From Pseudomonadota bacterium (GTDB taxonomy: Bacteria > Pseudomonadota > Alphaproteobacteria > Rhodobacterales > Rhodobacteraceae): a stretch of 64,000 bases of DNA. Below are positions 41,214-48,796 of this stretch, in pieces. The notes under the pieces were generated by a model. The model was given only the letters and a program-made list of their open reading frames with translations. It made no database searches and was not told where the DNA came from. Position 1 is the first letter of the stretch. The number at the start of each line of letters is the position of its first letter. The DNA lies in NCBI GenBank assembly GCA_020161655.1, contig JAIUPC010000024.1, positions 124,001 to 188,000 of the forward strand. Direction: 5' to 3'. A program made the translations under genes and the position numbers.

Positions 41214-41987
41214 TTATTCGCGGTTGCCCATGAACTGCAGCAGGAAGGTGAAGAGGTTGATGAAGTCGAGATAGAGGTTCAGCGCCCCCATGATCGCAGC
41301 TTTCCCCAGCCACTCCGTATCGCCCTGCTGGGCATGGGCGATATAGGTGTTCTTGATGTTCTGCGTGTCATAGGCGGTCAGGCCGGCGAAGATCAGGACA
41401 CCGATCGCCGAAATCGCGAACATCATCGCCGGCGACTGCAGCCAGATGTTGACGATCGAAGCGACGAGGATGCCGATCACGCCCATGATGAGGAACGAAC
41501 CCCAGCCCGAGATGTCGCGCTTGGTCGTGTAGCCCCAGAGCGACAGGCCAGCGAAGGCGATCGCCGTCACGAGGAAGGTCTGCACGATCGACATGCCGGT
41601 GAAGACGAGGAAGATCGACGACAGCGACAGACCCATCGCCGCAGCGAAGGCGTAGAAGAACAGCTGCGCCCCGGCGGTCGACAGACGGTTGATCATCGCG
41701 CCGAAGGCAAAGACCATGCCGAGCGGCAGGAGCATCACGACCCATTTCAGCGGCGAGGCATAAAGCGCATAGCCGAGATCGGTCAGGTATTTGTCGGCGC
41801 CGATCTGGTATTGGGTCGGCACATCGGAGACGGAAAGACCGGCAACCGCCCAGGCGGCCGCAGCGGTGATCACCATGGCCACGGACATGAGGCCGTAGAC
41901 CTTGTTCATATGGGCGCGGAGCCCCTCGTCGATCGCGAGCGTCCGGGTGCCTGCCCGGCCGGCCTGGATCGTGTTGTAGTCAGCCAT
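41214..41987 (-). CDS. Bax inhibitor-1 / YccA family membrane protein
   Basis: This 257-aa protein with seven hydrophobic segments, including VYGLMSVAMVITAAAAWAVAG, WVVMLLPLGMVFAFG, FFYAFAAAMGLSLSSIFLV and FLVTAIAFAGLSLWGY. It ends with the conserved AYDTQNIKNTY and GALNLYLDFINLFTFLLQFMG. The BI-1 family includes pH-sensitive calcium leak channels, and the bacterial role is poorly known. I start at ATG 41987 (MADYNTIQAGRAG), because GGAGGC is upstream; the TTG at 41990 is not needed. Confidence 0.95.
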   Translation of the reverse strand: MADYNTIQAGRAGTRTLAIDEGLRAHMNKVYGLMSVAMVITAAAAWAVAGLSVSDVPTQYQIGADKYLTDLGYALYASPLKWVVMLLPLGMVFAFGAMINRLSTAGAQLFFYAFAAAMGLSLSSIFLVFTGMSIVQTFLVTAIAFAGLSLWGYTTKRDISGWGSFLIMGVIGILVASIVNIWLQSPAMMFAISAIGVLIFAGLTAYDTQNIKNTYIAHAQQGDTEWLGKAAIMGALNLYLDFINLFTFLLQFMGNRE

Positions 41988-42108
41988 CAAAGCCTCCAGT
42001 TGGTTTCAAGGCGGATCGGCATGGTTCCGCCCGCTTCCGAAGAAATATCGTGAAGCGGGCGTGTGATTTCAAGCGCCAAGGCCAGCTTTTGCGGCTGAAT
42101 GGCCACCT

Positions 42109-42327
42109 TTATCGCAGCCAATGCGACGGGACGTCCCAAACCGGCCGCTCTGCCTCCAGTCGCGCCTCGGTTTCGCTGAGGCCGATGTCCTTCAGGAGAT
42201 GCCGGTCGAGCCCGCCAAGCGCGCGGCGATGGCGCTTGAGGGTGAGGGCGAGCCTGAGCCAGGCGAGGACCCCGATGCGGGGACGTTCGTGGCGGAGCGT
42301 CAGGGCTTTTGCGTGGTCCATGTTCAT
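42109..42327 (-). CDS. DUF1127 small protein
   Basis: This 72-aa protein has the DUF1127 (YjiS-like) signature: a basic helix WLRLALTLKRHRRALGGLD, then HLLKDIGLSETEARLEAERPVWD. Short DUF1127 proteins in alphaproteobacteria (e.g. in Agrobacterium and Rhodobacter) bind RNA and affect phosphate or sRNA metabolism. A specific role here is not shown. AAGGGATG precedes ATG 42327. It is divergent from a LysR-type regulator, with 111 nt between the starts. Confidence 0.88.
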   Translation of the reverse strand: MNMDHAKALTLRHERPRIGVLAWLRLALTLKRHRRALGGLDRHLLKDIGLSETEARLEAERPVWDVPSHWLR

Positions 42328-42438
42328 CCCTTTCCGTGATGAAGGATGCCAGTTGCATCATCTGTCTTGATTTATATGGCCAAAGGCTTCATGATGAAAA
42401 ATGAACAATTGATGCGACTCTCATCACAGAATTTGAAC
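42328..42438. promoter_or_regulatory. divergent promoter region, DUF1127/LysR
   Basis: This AT-richer, 111-nt intergenic stretch contains the small inverted repeat TTCAT-G-ATGAA (42388-42398) and TGATG...CATCA around 42337-42361. These could be LysR operator elements controlling both divergent genes. No clear -35/-10 pair stands out. Confidence 0.35.
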
Positions 42439-43359
42439 ATGGCCCGGAACCTCGACCTCACCGCGCTGCGCGCGCTTGTCACCATCGCCGAAGTCGGCGG
42501 CGTCACCCGCGCGGCGGGGCTCCTGAACCTCACCCAGTCGGCGGTCTCGATGCAGATCAAGCGGCTGGAGGAAAGCCTCGGGATCGAGCTGTTCAGCCGG
42601 GCGCAGCGGCGGCTGATCCTGACGCCCGAGGGCGAGAAGCTGGTGCAGTATTCGCGCCGGATGCTCGACCTCAACGACGAGGCCTTGGCGCGGCTGACCG
42701 ATTCCGCCTATGAGGGCGAGATCCGCGTTGGCGTGCCGCATGACATCGTCTATCCGCAGTTCCCGCGCATCCTGAAGGAAATGGCGCTGGATTTCCCGCG
42801 GATGCGCATCAACCTCGTCGCCTGCTATACGGTCAACCTGAAGCAGGAGTTTGCGCAAGGCCGCTTCGACGCGATCATGACGACCGAGATGCAGCCCGCC
42901 GAGCGCGGCGAACGCATCGCCAGCCGCAAGCTCCACTGGGTCGGCGCGCCGGGCGGGCAGGCCTGGATGCAGCGGCCCCTGCGGCTTGCCTTCGTCGAAC
43001 GCTGCATCTTCCGCCCCATCGCCCAGAATGCGCTGTCGGAGGCGGGTATCCCCTGGGAACTGGCGGTGAGCGGCCAGTCCGAACAGATCGAGGCCGCCAT
43101 CGCCGCCGCCGACCTTGCCGTCAGCGTGCGGATGGACGGGGCGATTTCGGAACAGTTGCAGCCGGTTGGTGGGGCCAACACTTTGCCCGACCTTGGCGAG
43201 CTCAGCATCTGCCTTTACACCGCCGCGACCCTGAAGGGGCCGGTGGCGGACCGGCTGACGGGCCTCATCCGCGCCGCCTATGGCACGGCCTGCTGCGAGA
43301 CCCCGGCGATGTCAGGTCGTCACGACGATCTTGCCCGTGGACTTGCGGCTGCGGAGTAG
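42439..43359 (+). CDS. LysR-type transcriptional regulator
   Basis: This 306-aa regulator starts at ATG 42439 (MARNLDLTALRALVTIAEVG). The HTH is GGVTRAAGLLNLTQSAVSMQIKRLEESLG, with the effector domain after GEIRVGVPHDIVYPQF. The frame is open to 42346, but starts upstream would add about 30 residues unusual for LysR; family length supports 42439. Its 3' end overlaps the convergent quinone-oxidoreductase gene by 48 nt. Divergent from DUF1127, which it may control. The effector is unknown. Confidence 0.92.
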   Translation: MARNLDLTALRALVTIAEVGGVTRAAGLLNLTQSAVSMQIKRLEESLGIELFSRAQRRLILTPEGEKLVQYSRRMLDLNDEALARLTDSAYEGEIRVGVPHDIVYPQFPRILKEMALDFPRMRINLVACYTVNLKQEFAQGRFDAIMTTEMQPAERGERIASRKLHWVGAPGGQAWMQRPLRLAFVERCIFRPIAQNALSEAGIPWELAVSGQSEQIEAAIAAADLAVSVRMDGAISEQLQPVGGANTLPDLGELSICLYTAATLKGPVADRLTGLIRAAYGTACCETPAMSGRHDDLARGLAAAE

Positions 43360-44271
43360 CTCAAGCCCCGCCGCCGCTTCGGCGAAGGGCAGGACGTGGG
43401 AGACATGCGGCCTGAGGCTGCCCTCGCCGTACCAGCCAAGCAGCGTGGCGAGGCTGCCGGTCAGAACCTCGGGCGCAAAGTCGAGATAGGCGCCCCAGTA
43501 CAGGCCCATCACGGTGATGTTCTTCACCAGAAGATGGTTCGCCGGGATCTGCTGGACCCGGCCGCCGGCAAAGCCGACCACGATGACCCGCCCGTCGGGA
43601 CGGGTCGCGCGCAGGGCCGCGTCGAACTGGTCGCCGCCGACCGGATCATAGACCACATCGGCGCCGCCAAGGGCCTTCAACTCCGCCCGGATGTCGGCAG
43701 TGTCGCTGTCGATCAGGTGGTGGGCGCCCGCCGCTTCGGCAATCTTCAGCTTGTCGGGTCCCCGTGCGCAGGCGATGACCCGCGCACCCATCTTGCGGCC
43801 GATCTCCACTGCCGTCAGCCCGACACCGCCCGCAGCCCCGAGAACCAGCAGCGTCTCGCCGGGCTGAAGCCGGGCGCGATGGTCGAGCGCGACATGGCTG
43901 GTGCCATAGGCGATCGGGAAACCGGCGGCGACTTCGAGGCTCATCGCGTCGGGAATGGGCAGGCAGCGGCGTGCATCGAAGCAGCCGAACTCCGCCAGCC
44001 CGCCGCCATTGGTGTAGACCGCCACCCTTGTTCCGGGGGCAGGGCCGTCCGTTCCGGGGCCAAGCGCCTCCACGATCCCCGCCGCCTCCATCCCGAGGGT
44101 CACGGGCGGCGCGGGCCGCACCTGATATTTTCCTTCAATCATAAGGAGATCGGCGAAGTTCAGCCCGCAAGCCATGATCCGCATGCGAACCTCGCCCGGC
44201 CCCGGTTCCGGTACAGGACGAGTTCCGAACGCCGGCGTCTGACCGTAGTCTTCTATGCCGAAAACCTGCAT
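43312..44271 (-). CDS. NADPH:quinone oxidoreductase (zinc-free MDR family)
   Basis: This 319-aa medium-chain dehydrogenase/reductase of the quinone-oxidoreductase type. The N-terminal GroES-like domain has PGPGEVRMRIMACGLNFADLLMIEGKYQ and PVTLGMEAAGIVEALG. The Rossmann domain has VLGAAGGVGLTAVEIGRKMGARVIA and ADVVYDPVGGDQFDAALR. The NFADLL pattern, rather than the Cys-His zinc ligands of alcohol dehydrogenases, fits quinone reductases. The final residues (LLRSRKSTGKIVVTT) are normal for the family, so its 3' overlap with the LysR gene is probably real. Confidence 0.92.
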   Translation of the reverse strand: MQVFGIEDYGQTPAFGTRPVPEPGPGEVRMRIMACGLNFADLLMIEGKYQVRPAPPVTLGMEAAGIVEALGPGTDGPAPGTRVAVYTNGGGLAEFGCFDARRCLPIPDAMSLEVAAGFPIAYGTSHVALDHRARLQPGETLLVLGAAGGVGLTAVEIGRKMGARVIACARGPDKLKIAEAAGAHHLIDSDTADIRAELKALGGADVVYDPVGGDQFDAALRATRPDGRVIVVGFAGGRVQQIPANHLLVKNITVMGLYWGAYLDFAPEVLTGSLATLLGWYGEGSLRPHVSHVLPFAEAAAGLELLRSRKSTGKIVVTT

Positions 44272-44549
44272 CGGGGCCCTCCCATCGCCATTCGCACGCT
44301 AATAGGCGTGCCAACGAGTTTCCATCCCGTCACTCGCGCGGCAATTGCATTTTGCGACAAAACCTCGCCGGGATGCGTTGCATTTTGCAAATCAGATTGC
44401 AACGTGCATTTCGGGCGAGTTGGCGCACCTGTATTTTCGTATAGGTGGATTGTTTCGTGGCGCCACACGTTTTCGGAGAGTCTCGAGCGGTTGTACATCT
44501 TATCAGGCATTTAGAATATTTTTAGGCAAATGGCTCGCATCCGGTCGGT
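44272..44549 (+). promoter_or_regulatory. long AT-rich upstream region with direct and inverted repeats (candidate activator sites)
   Basis: The 327-nt gap upstream of the XRE gene is unusually AT-rich for this window. It has a perfect direct repeat TTGCATTTTGC at 44345-44355 and 44378-44388, 33 bp apart (about three helical turns). It also has palindromic TTGCAA elements near 44385-44402 and the 10-bp palindrome GTGGCGCCAC at 44457-44466. The last lies about 90 bp before the sigma-54 -24 box, where enhancer-binding proteins typically sit. No ORF in this gap looks real. Confidence 0.45.
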
Positions 44550-44567
44550 TTGGCACGTATCTTGCTT
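44550..44567 (+). promoter_or_regulatory. near-perfect sigma-54 (RpoN) -24/-12 promoter
   Basis: TTGGCACGTATCTTGCTT matches the RpoN consensus TGGCACG-N4-TTGCW. GG (44552-44553) and GC (44564-44565) are separated by exactly 10 nt. Transcription should begin about 44577, some 22 nt before the XRE start codon and just before its AAGGAG. The match is much better than chance for an 11-base pattern, but a start-site map would be needed. Confidence 0.72.
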
Positions 44568-44598
44568 GTATATGTGTGACGAGTGCAAGGAGTTCATT

Positions 44599-44961
44599 AT
44601 GAAACACCCCGTTGATGTCCATGTTGGTAAGCGCGTGCGGCACCGCCGCTGGATGGTCGGCATGACCCAGCAGCAGCTTGCTGACAAGGTCGGGATCAAA
44701 TTTCAACAGATCCAGAAGTATGAGACCGGCATGAACCGGGTTTCGGCCTCGCGGCTCTGGGACATTTCCGAGGCTCTGAGCGTGCCGATCAGCTTCTTCT
44801 TCGAAGGGCTCGATTCCCGCAGCCCGGTGATCGAGGATCATGAAGGCGACATCCTTGCGGACAAGGAAGCGCTGATGCTGGTGCGGTCCTATTACGCGAT
44901 CCCCGAGGCACAGCGCCGCCGGCTCTTCGATCTTGCCAAGGTCCTGTCCGACGCGGCCTGA
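44599..44961 (+). CDS. XRE/Cro-type transcriptional regulator
   Basis: This 120-aa protein has an N-terminal HTH_3 domain (RVRHRRWMVGMTQQQLADKV and QQIQKYETGMNRVSASRLWD), the segment ISEALSVPISFFFEG, and a C-terminal helical tail LADKEALMLVRSYYAIPEAQ with LFDLAKVLSDAA. Such regulators are universal in Rhodobacterales and their targets are mostly unknown. AAGGAG lies 7 nt before ATG 44599. Control by a sigma-54 promoter is indicated directly upstream. A longer frame to 44530 begins upstream of the predicted transcript start and can be excluded if the promoter is real. Confidence 0.93.
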   Translation: MKHPVDVHVGKRVRHRRWMVGMTQQQLADKVGIKFQQIQKYETGMNRVSASRLWDISEALSVPISFFFEGLDSRSPVIEDHEGDILADKEALMLVRSYYAIPEAQRRRLFDLAKVLSDAA

Positions 44962-45019
44962 GGGTTATTGACCCAAGCGGGGGAGGGCGGTACCGCTGGC
45001 GCAGCCAAAAGGGGTGCCC

Positions 45020-45820
45020 ATGTCCGTCCTCTCCGACGCCGAACGATCTGAAATCATTGCAACAGCCCACGCGCTCGCCGATGCGGCGCGCGTGGAGACG
45101 CTGAAGCATTTCCGCAGCGACGGCCTGTCCGCCGACAACAAGGAAACCCACCGCTTCGATCCGGTGACGGTGGCCGACCGCGCCTCTGAAAAGGCGATGC
45201 GGGCGATCCTTGCCGCGCGCCGGCCCCTGGACGCGATTTACGGCGAGGAATTCGGGGCAACCTCCGGCACTAGCGGCCTGACCTGGGTGCTCGACCCGAT
45301 CGACGGCACGCGGGGCTATCTCTCGGGCACGCCGACCTGGGGTGTCCTGATCTCGGTCGCCGATGAAAGGGGGCCGGTCTTCGGATTGATCGACCAGCCC
45401 TATATCGGCGAGCGCTTCATCGGCGGCTTCGGTCTGGCGGAAGTCACGGGCCCGATGGGCCGCCACGCGCTCCGCTGCCGCGCCGCAAGACCCCTCTCCG
45501 AGGCGATCCTCTTTTCCACCTTCCCCGAGGTCGGCACCGATGAGGAAGGGGCCGCCTTTCGCCGCGTCGTGCCGAAGGTGCGGCTGACGCGCTACGGCAT
45601 GGATTGCTACGGCTATGCCCTCGTCGCCGCCGGCCAGATCGACCTCGTGATCGAGGCCGGGCTGCAGGCCTATGACGTGCAGGCGCCGATCGCCGTCATC
45701 GAGGCGGCGGGCGGCGTGGTCACCGACTGGCAGGGCCGCCCGGCGCCGCAGGGGGGCCGCATCCTCGCCGCCGCGAACCGGGAAGTTCATGCCGAGGCGA
45801 TGGCGCTTTTGAACCCGTAG
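45020..45820 (+). CDS. hisN: inositol-monophosphatase family protein, likely histidinol-phosphatase HisN
   Basis: This 266-aa Mg2+/Li+-sensitive phosphatase fold protein. The metal site is visible in YGEEFGATSG, WVLDPIDGTRGYLSG and YDVQAPIAVIEAAGGVVTDW. The combination DPIDGTRGY and the C-terminal INREVHAEA-like tail (ILAANREVHAEAMALL) match alphaproteobacterial histidinol-phosphatases (HisN-type) better than SuhB. Inositol monophosphatase activity cannot be excluded. The TAG stop (45818-45820) lies inside a REP palindrome, so the last codons and the repeat overlap. ATG 45020 is used, although the GTG at 45014 is in frame. Confidence 0.85.
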   Translation: MSVLSDAERSEIIATAHALADAARVETLKHFRSDGLSADNKETHRFDPVTVADRASEKAMRAILAARRPLDAIYGEEFGATSGTSGLTWVLDPIDGTRGYLSGTPTWGVLISVADERGPVFGLIDQPYIGERFIGGFGLAEVTGPMGRHALRCRAARPLSEAILFSTFPEVGTDEEGAAFRRVVPKVRLTRYGMDCYGYALVAAGQIDLVIEAGLQAYDVQAPIAVIEAAGGVVTDWQGRPAPQGGRILAAANREVHAEAMALLNP

Positions 45821-45844
45821 GATGGGCAATATTGCCCATCCTAC
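45813..45844 (-). repeat. REP palindrome, perfect copy (hisN 3' end), reverse orientation
   Basis: The same 28-bp palindrome as at 11100 and 11628 (half-site GTAGGATGGGCAAT), with the conserved tail on the left here (ACCC at 45813-45816), so it is inverted relative to those copies. The hisN stop codon TAG is the second to fourth base of the repeat. It lies about 34 kb from the RAYT gene. Confidence 0.93.
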
Positions 45845-45944
45845 CCCCGCCGTGTAGCCTCACCCGCGCCGGACCCGAGTCCTTCCCCCTTCTGTCGCCC
45901 GGCCGTTCCCGTTCCACCGAAGGGGTGGCACAAGGGGAACAACC

Positions 45945-47276
45945 ATGCCCGACATCCTGATCCGCAACGCCACCATCGCCACGATGGACGAGACCCGCCG
46001 CGAGATTGCCGGCGATATCCTGATCCGCGGCGGCACCATCGCCGCCCTCGGGCGGGGGCTTCAAACAAGGGGCGAGGTCATCGACGCGACCGGCTGCGTG
46101 GTCACGCCCGGTTTGGTCAACACCCACCATCACCTCTACCAGAGCCTGACCCGCGCCGTCCCCGGCGGCCAGGATGCGCTCCTCTTCGGCTGGCTGAAGA
46201 CGCTCTACCCGATCTGGGCGCGCTTCGGACCGGAGGAGATGCGGGTTTCGGCCCTGACCGGCCTCGCCGAACTGGCGCTTTCGGGCTGCACCCTGACCTC
46301 GGACCACCTCTACCTCTACCCGAACGGCGCAAGGCTTGAGGATACGATCGACGCCGCGCGGGAAATCGGCCTCAGGTTCCATCCGACACGCGGCGCCATG
46401 TCAATTGGGGAAAGCGCCGGAGGCCTGCCGCCCGACAGCCTCGTCGAGGACGAAGCCGCGATCCTGAAGGACATGGGCCGCGTCGTCGATGCCTTCCACG
46501 ACCCGAAGGACGGCGCCATGGTCCGCGTCGGCCTCGCCCCCTGTTCGCCCTTCTCCGTCAGCCGCGACCTGATGCGCGAGGCGGCGATTCTCGCCCGCGA
46601 CAAGGGCGTGATGCTCCACACCCACCTTGCCGAGAATGACGAGGACATTGCCTATTCGCTGGAGAAATTCGGCTGCCGCCCCGGCCAGTATGCCGAGGAT
46701 CTGGGTTGGACCGGCGCCGATGTCTGGCACGCCCATTGCGTGAAACTGGACGAGGGGGAGATCGGCCTCTTCGCCCGCTCCCGCACCGGCGTCGCGCATT
46801 GCCCCTGCTCGAACTGCCGCCTCGGATCGGGCATCGCGCCGATCCGCCGGATGCGCGATGCCGGCGTCAAGGTCGGCCTCGGCGTCGACGGCTCGGCCTC
46901 CAACGATGCCGGCAACCTTGTCGGCGAAGCCCGTCAGGCGATGCTCCTGCAACGGGTGGCGAATGGCGCCGATGCGTTGAGCGCGCGCGAGGCGCTGGAG
47001 ATTGCCACGCTCGGCGGCGCAAGGGTGCTCGGGCGCAGCGACTGCGGCTCGATCGAACCCGGCAAGCGCGCCGACCTCGCCATCTGGGACATGCGCGGCA
47101 TCGAAGCCGCCGGTGCCTGGGACCCGGTCGCAGCCCTCCTCCTCGCCGGCCCGACGCGGGTGCGCGACCTTTTCGTCGAAGGCCGACAAGTAGTGCGCGA
47201 TGGCCATATCACCACTATCGACCTCCCCCGGTTCATCGAGGACCAGAACCGCCTCGCGCGCCGGCTGATGGCCTGA
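45945..47276 (+). CDS. 8-oxoguanine deaminase (amidohydrolase family)
   Basis: This 443-aa amidohydrolase converts 8-oxoguanine to urate, probably as an oxidised-guanine salvage step. Metal-binding elements are GLVNTHHHLYQSLTRAVPGG, the DHLYLYPNG loop, MLHTHLAEN, WHAHCVKLD and the final Asp in GLGVDGSASNDAGNLV. The NTHHHLYQSLTR motif with CPCSNCRLGSGI is diagnostic of 8-oxoguanine/atrazine-type deaminases. It starts at ATG 45945 with AGGGGAAC upstream. A guanine deaminase lies convergently downstream, so both genes probably serve purine salvage. Confidence 0.9.
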   Translation: MPDILIRNATIATMDETRREIAGDILIRGGTIAALGRGLQTRGEVIDATGCVVTPGLVNTHHHLYQSLTRAVPGGQDALLFGWLKTLYPIWARFGPEEMRVSALTGLAELALSGCTLTSDHLYLYPNGARLEDTIDAAREIGLRFHPTRGAMSIGESAGGLPPDSLVEDEAAILKDMGRVVDAFHDPKDGAMVRVGLAPCSPFSVSRDLMREAAILARDKGVMLHTHLAENDEDIAYSLEKFGCRPGQYAEDLGWTGADVWHAHCVKLDEGEIGLFARSRTGVAHCPCSNCRLGSGIAPIRRMRDAGVKVGLGVDGSASNDAGNLVGEARQAMLLQRVANGADALSAREALEIATLGGARVLGRSDCGSIEPGKRADLAIWDMRGIEAAGAWDPVAALLLAGPTRVRDLFVEGRQVVRDGHITTIDLPRFIEDQNRLARRLMA

Positions 47277-47281
47277 CCCCC

Positions 47282-47318
47282 CACACTTTCTGTCCGAAAA
47301 TACTCCCGCCGGAGGCAA
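47282..47318 (-). repeat. GGGxGTATTT-type intergenic repeat, copy 2
   Basis: The reverse complement of 47283-47310 reads GGCGGGAGTATTTTCGGACA followed by GAAAG, matching the block at 30892-30941 in the GGGxGTATTT...GGACA core. A short CCGCGCC-C-CGGCGCGG hairpin follows. It lies between the convergent ends of the two deaminase genes. Confidence 0.55.
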
Positions 47319-47380
47319 GCGGAGCCGCGCCCCGGCGCGGCGACATAAAAAGCGTGGCGCCGGAAGGCGCCTCCTCTGGA

Positions 47381-48670
47381 TTACGTCGTCACCCGCGCGC
47401 CGCCGGTCCAGACCTCGCGGATCGCCCGGTCGTCGCCCATCATGATCGTCGGGAACACCGCCTCCCAGATGTCGCCCGCCCGCTTCGCCCGCTGGGCGAT
47501 GGCAGGCGTCGAGGCGAGGTCAACCGCGACGATATCGGCCTCCATCCCCGGCGCGAGGTTGCCGATCCGGTCATCGGCGCGAAGGCTCCGTGCCGCGCCT
47601 TGCGTCGCGAGCCACCAAAGCTCCGCCGGATGGAGCGCGCGGCCGCGAAGCTGCGCCACCTCATAGGCGGCGGCCATGGTCCTGAGCATGGAAAAGGACG
47701 ACCCGCCGCCGGTGTCGGTGGCAAGCCCGATCCGGTGGCCGGCGCGCGAAAGCCCGTCCATGTCGAAAAGCCCTGAGCCGATGAAGGTGTTCGAGGTCGG
47801 GCAATGCACAAGGCTCGCATCCACCTCGCGCAGGCGGTCGCGCTCGCGCGGCTCAAGGTAGATCGCATGACCAAAGACCGCGCCGGGGCCGAGAAGCCCG
47901 TGGCTTTCGTAGGTATCGAGATAGTCGCGCGCCGAAGGGTAAAGCCCCTTCACCCAGGCGACCTCATCGGTCTGTTCGGAAAGATGCGTCTGCATCAGGC
48001 AGTCGGGATGCCTGGCCCAGAGTGCGCCGAGTGCCTCAAGCTGTTCCGGCGTCGAGGTCGGCGAAAAGCGGGGGGTGATGACGTAGGAGAGGCGGTCCTT
48101 GCCATGCCAGCGGGAAAGAAGCCGGGCGCTGTCGTCATGGGCCGACTGCGCGGTGTCGCGCAGGCCATCGGGTGCAGTGTCGCGGTCCATGCAGGTCTTG
48201 CCGGCATAGGCGCGAAGGCCCCGCCGCGCGGCCTCGGTAAAGAAGGCATCAACGCTTTCGGGGTGGATGGTGCAGTAGGAACATACCGTCGTCGTGCCGT
48301 TCGCCAGCACCAGATCGAAGTAGCGCGTGGCGATCTCGGCCGCATAGTCCGGGTCGCCGAAGCGCATTTCCTCGGGGAAGGTGTAGCTCTGCAGCCAGTC
48401 GATCAGCCGCTTGCCCCAGCTCGCGATGATTGCCGTCTGCGGATAATGCGCATGGGCATCGACGAATCCGGCCGAGATGAGCGCATCGCCGTAATCGGTC
48501 ACGCGCGCCGATGGATGGGCGCGCCTCAGGTCGTCCGCCTCGCCGACCGCCACGATCATGCCGCCCTCGATCAGGACGCCGCCGCGGGCGCTGACCCGTG
48601 CCGCGCCCGGCCCGTGGGTCATCGGGTTGGCTGCGAAGCCAAGCGTCTGGCCCAGAAGAAGCTCGCCCAT
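47381..48670 (-). CDS. guaD: guanine deaminase
   Basis: This 429-aa zinc amidohydrolase converts guanine to xanthine. Features: FVDAHAHYPQTAIIASWG, CSYCTIHPESVDAFF, MQTHLSEQTDEVAWVK, FGHAIYLEPRERDRL, HCPTSNTFIGSG and ATDTGGGSSFSML, all matching GuaD. I start at ATG 48670 (MGELLLGQTLGFAANP), because AAGGA lies 6 nt upstream; ATG 48688 is a weaker alternative. It converges on the 8-oxoguanine deaminase. There are no xanthine dehydrogenase genes in this window. Confidence 0.93.
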   Translation of the reverse strand: MGELLLGQTLGFAANPMTHGPGAARVSARGGVLIEGGMIVAVGEADDLRRAHPSARVTDYGDALISAGFVDAHAHYPQTAIIASWGKRLIDWLQSYTFPEEMRFGDPDYAAEIATRYFDLVLANGTTTVCSYCTIHPESVDAFFTEAARRGLRAYAGKTCMDRDTAPDGLRDTAQSAHDDSARLLSRWHGKDRLSYVITPRFSPTSTPEQLEALGALWARHPDCLMQTHLSEQTDEVAWVKGLYPSARDYLDTYESHGLLGPGAVFGHAIYLEPRERDRLREVDASLVHCPTSNTFIGSGLFDMDGLSRAGHRIGLATDTGGGSSFSMLRTMAAAYEVAQLRGRALHPAELWWLATQGAARSLRADDRIGNLAPGMEADIVAVDLASTPAIAQRAKRAGDIWEAVFPTIMMGDDRAIREVWTGGARVTT

Positions 48671-48796
48671 GTCCGTCCTTTCCGCCATCCGTCGCAGCCT
48701 AGTCTAAGCCCATGTGCGGCGCGGGCAAATCCGCCCGTTGCCCCTGTTTCTTTGAAACTCTTTCCGATACTGTCCCGGTAATCGAACGGGGGCGGG

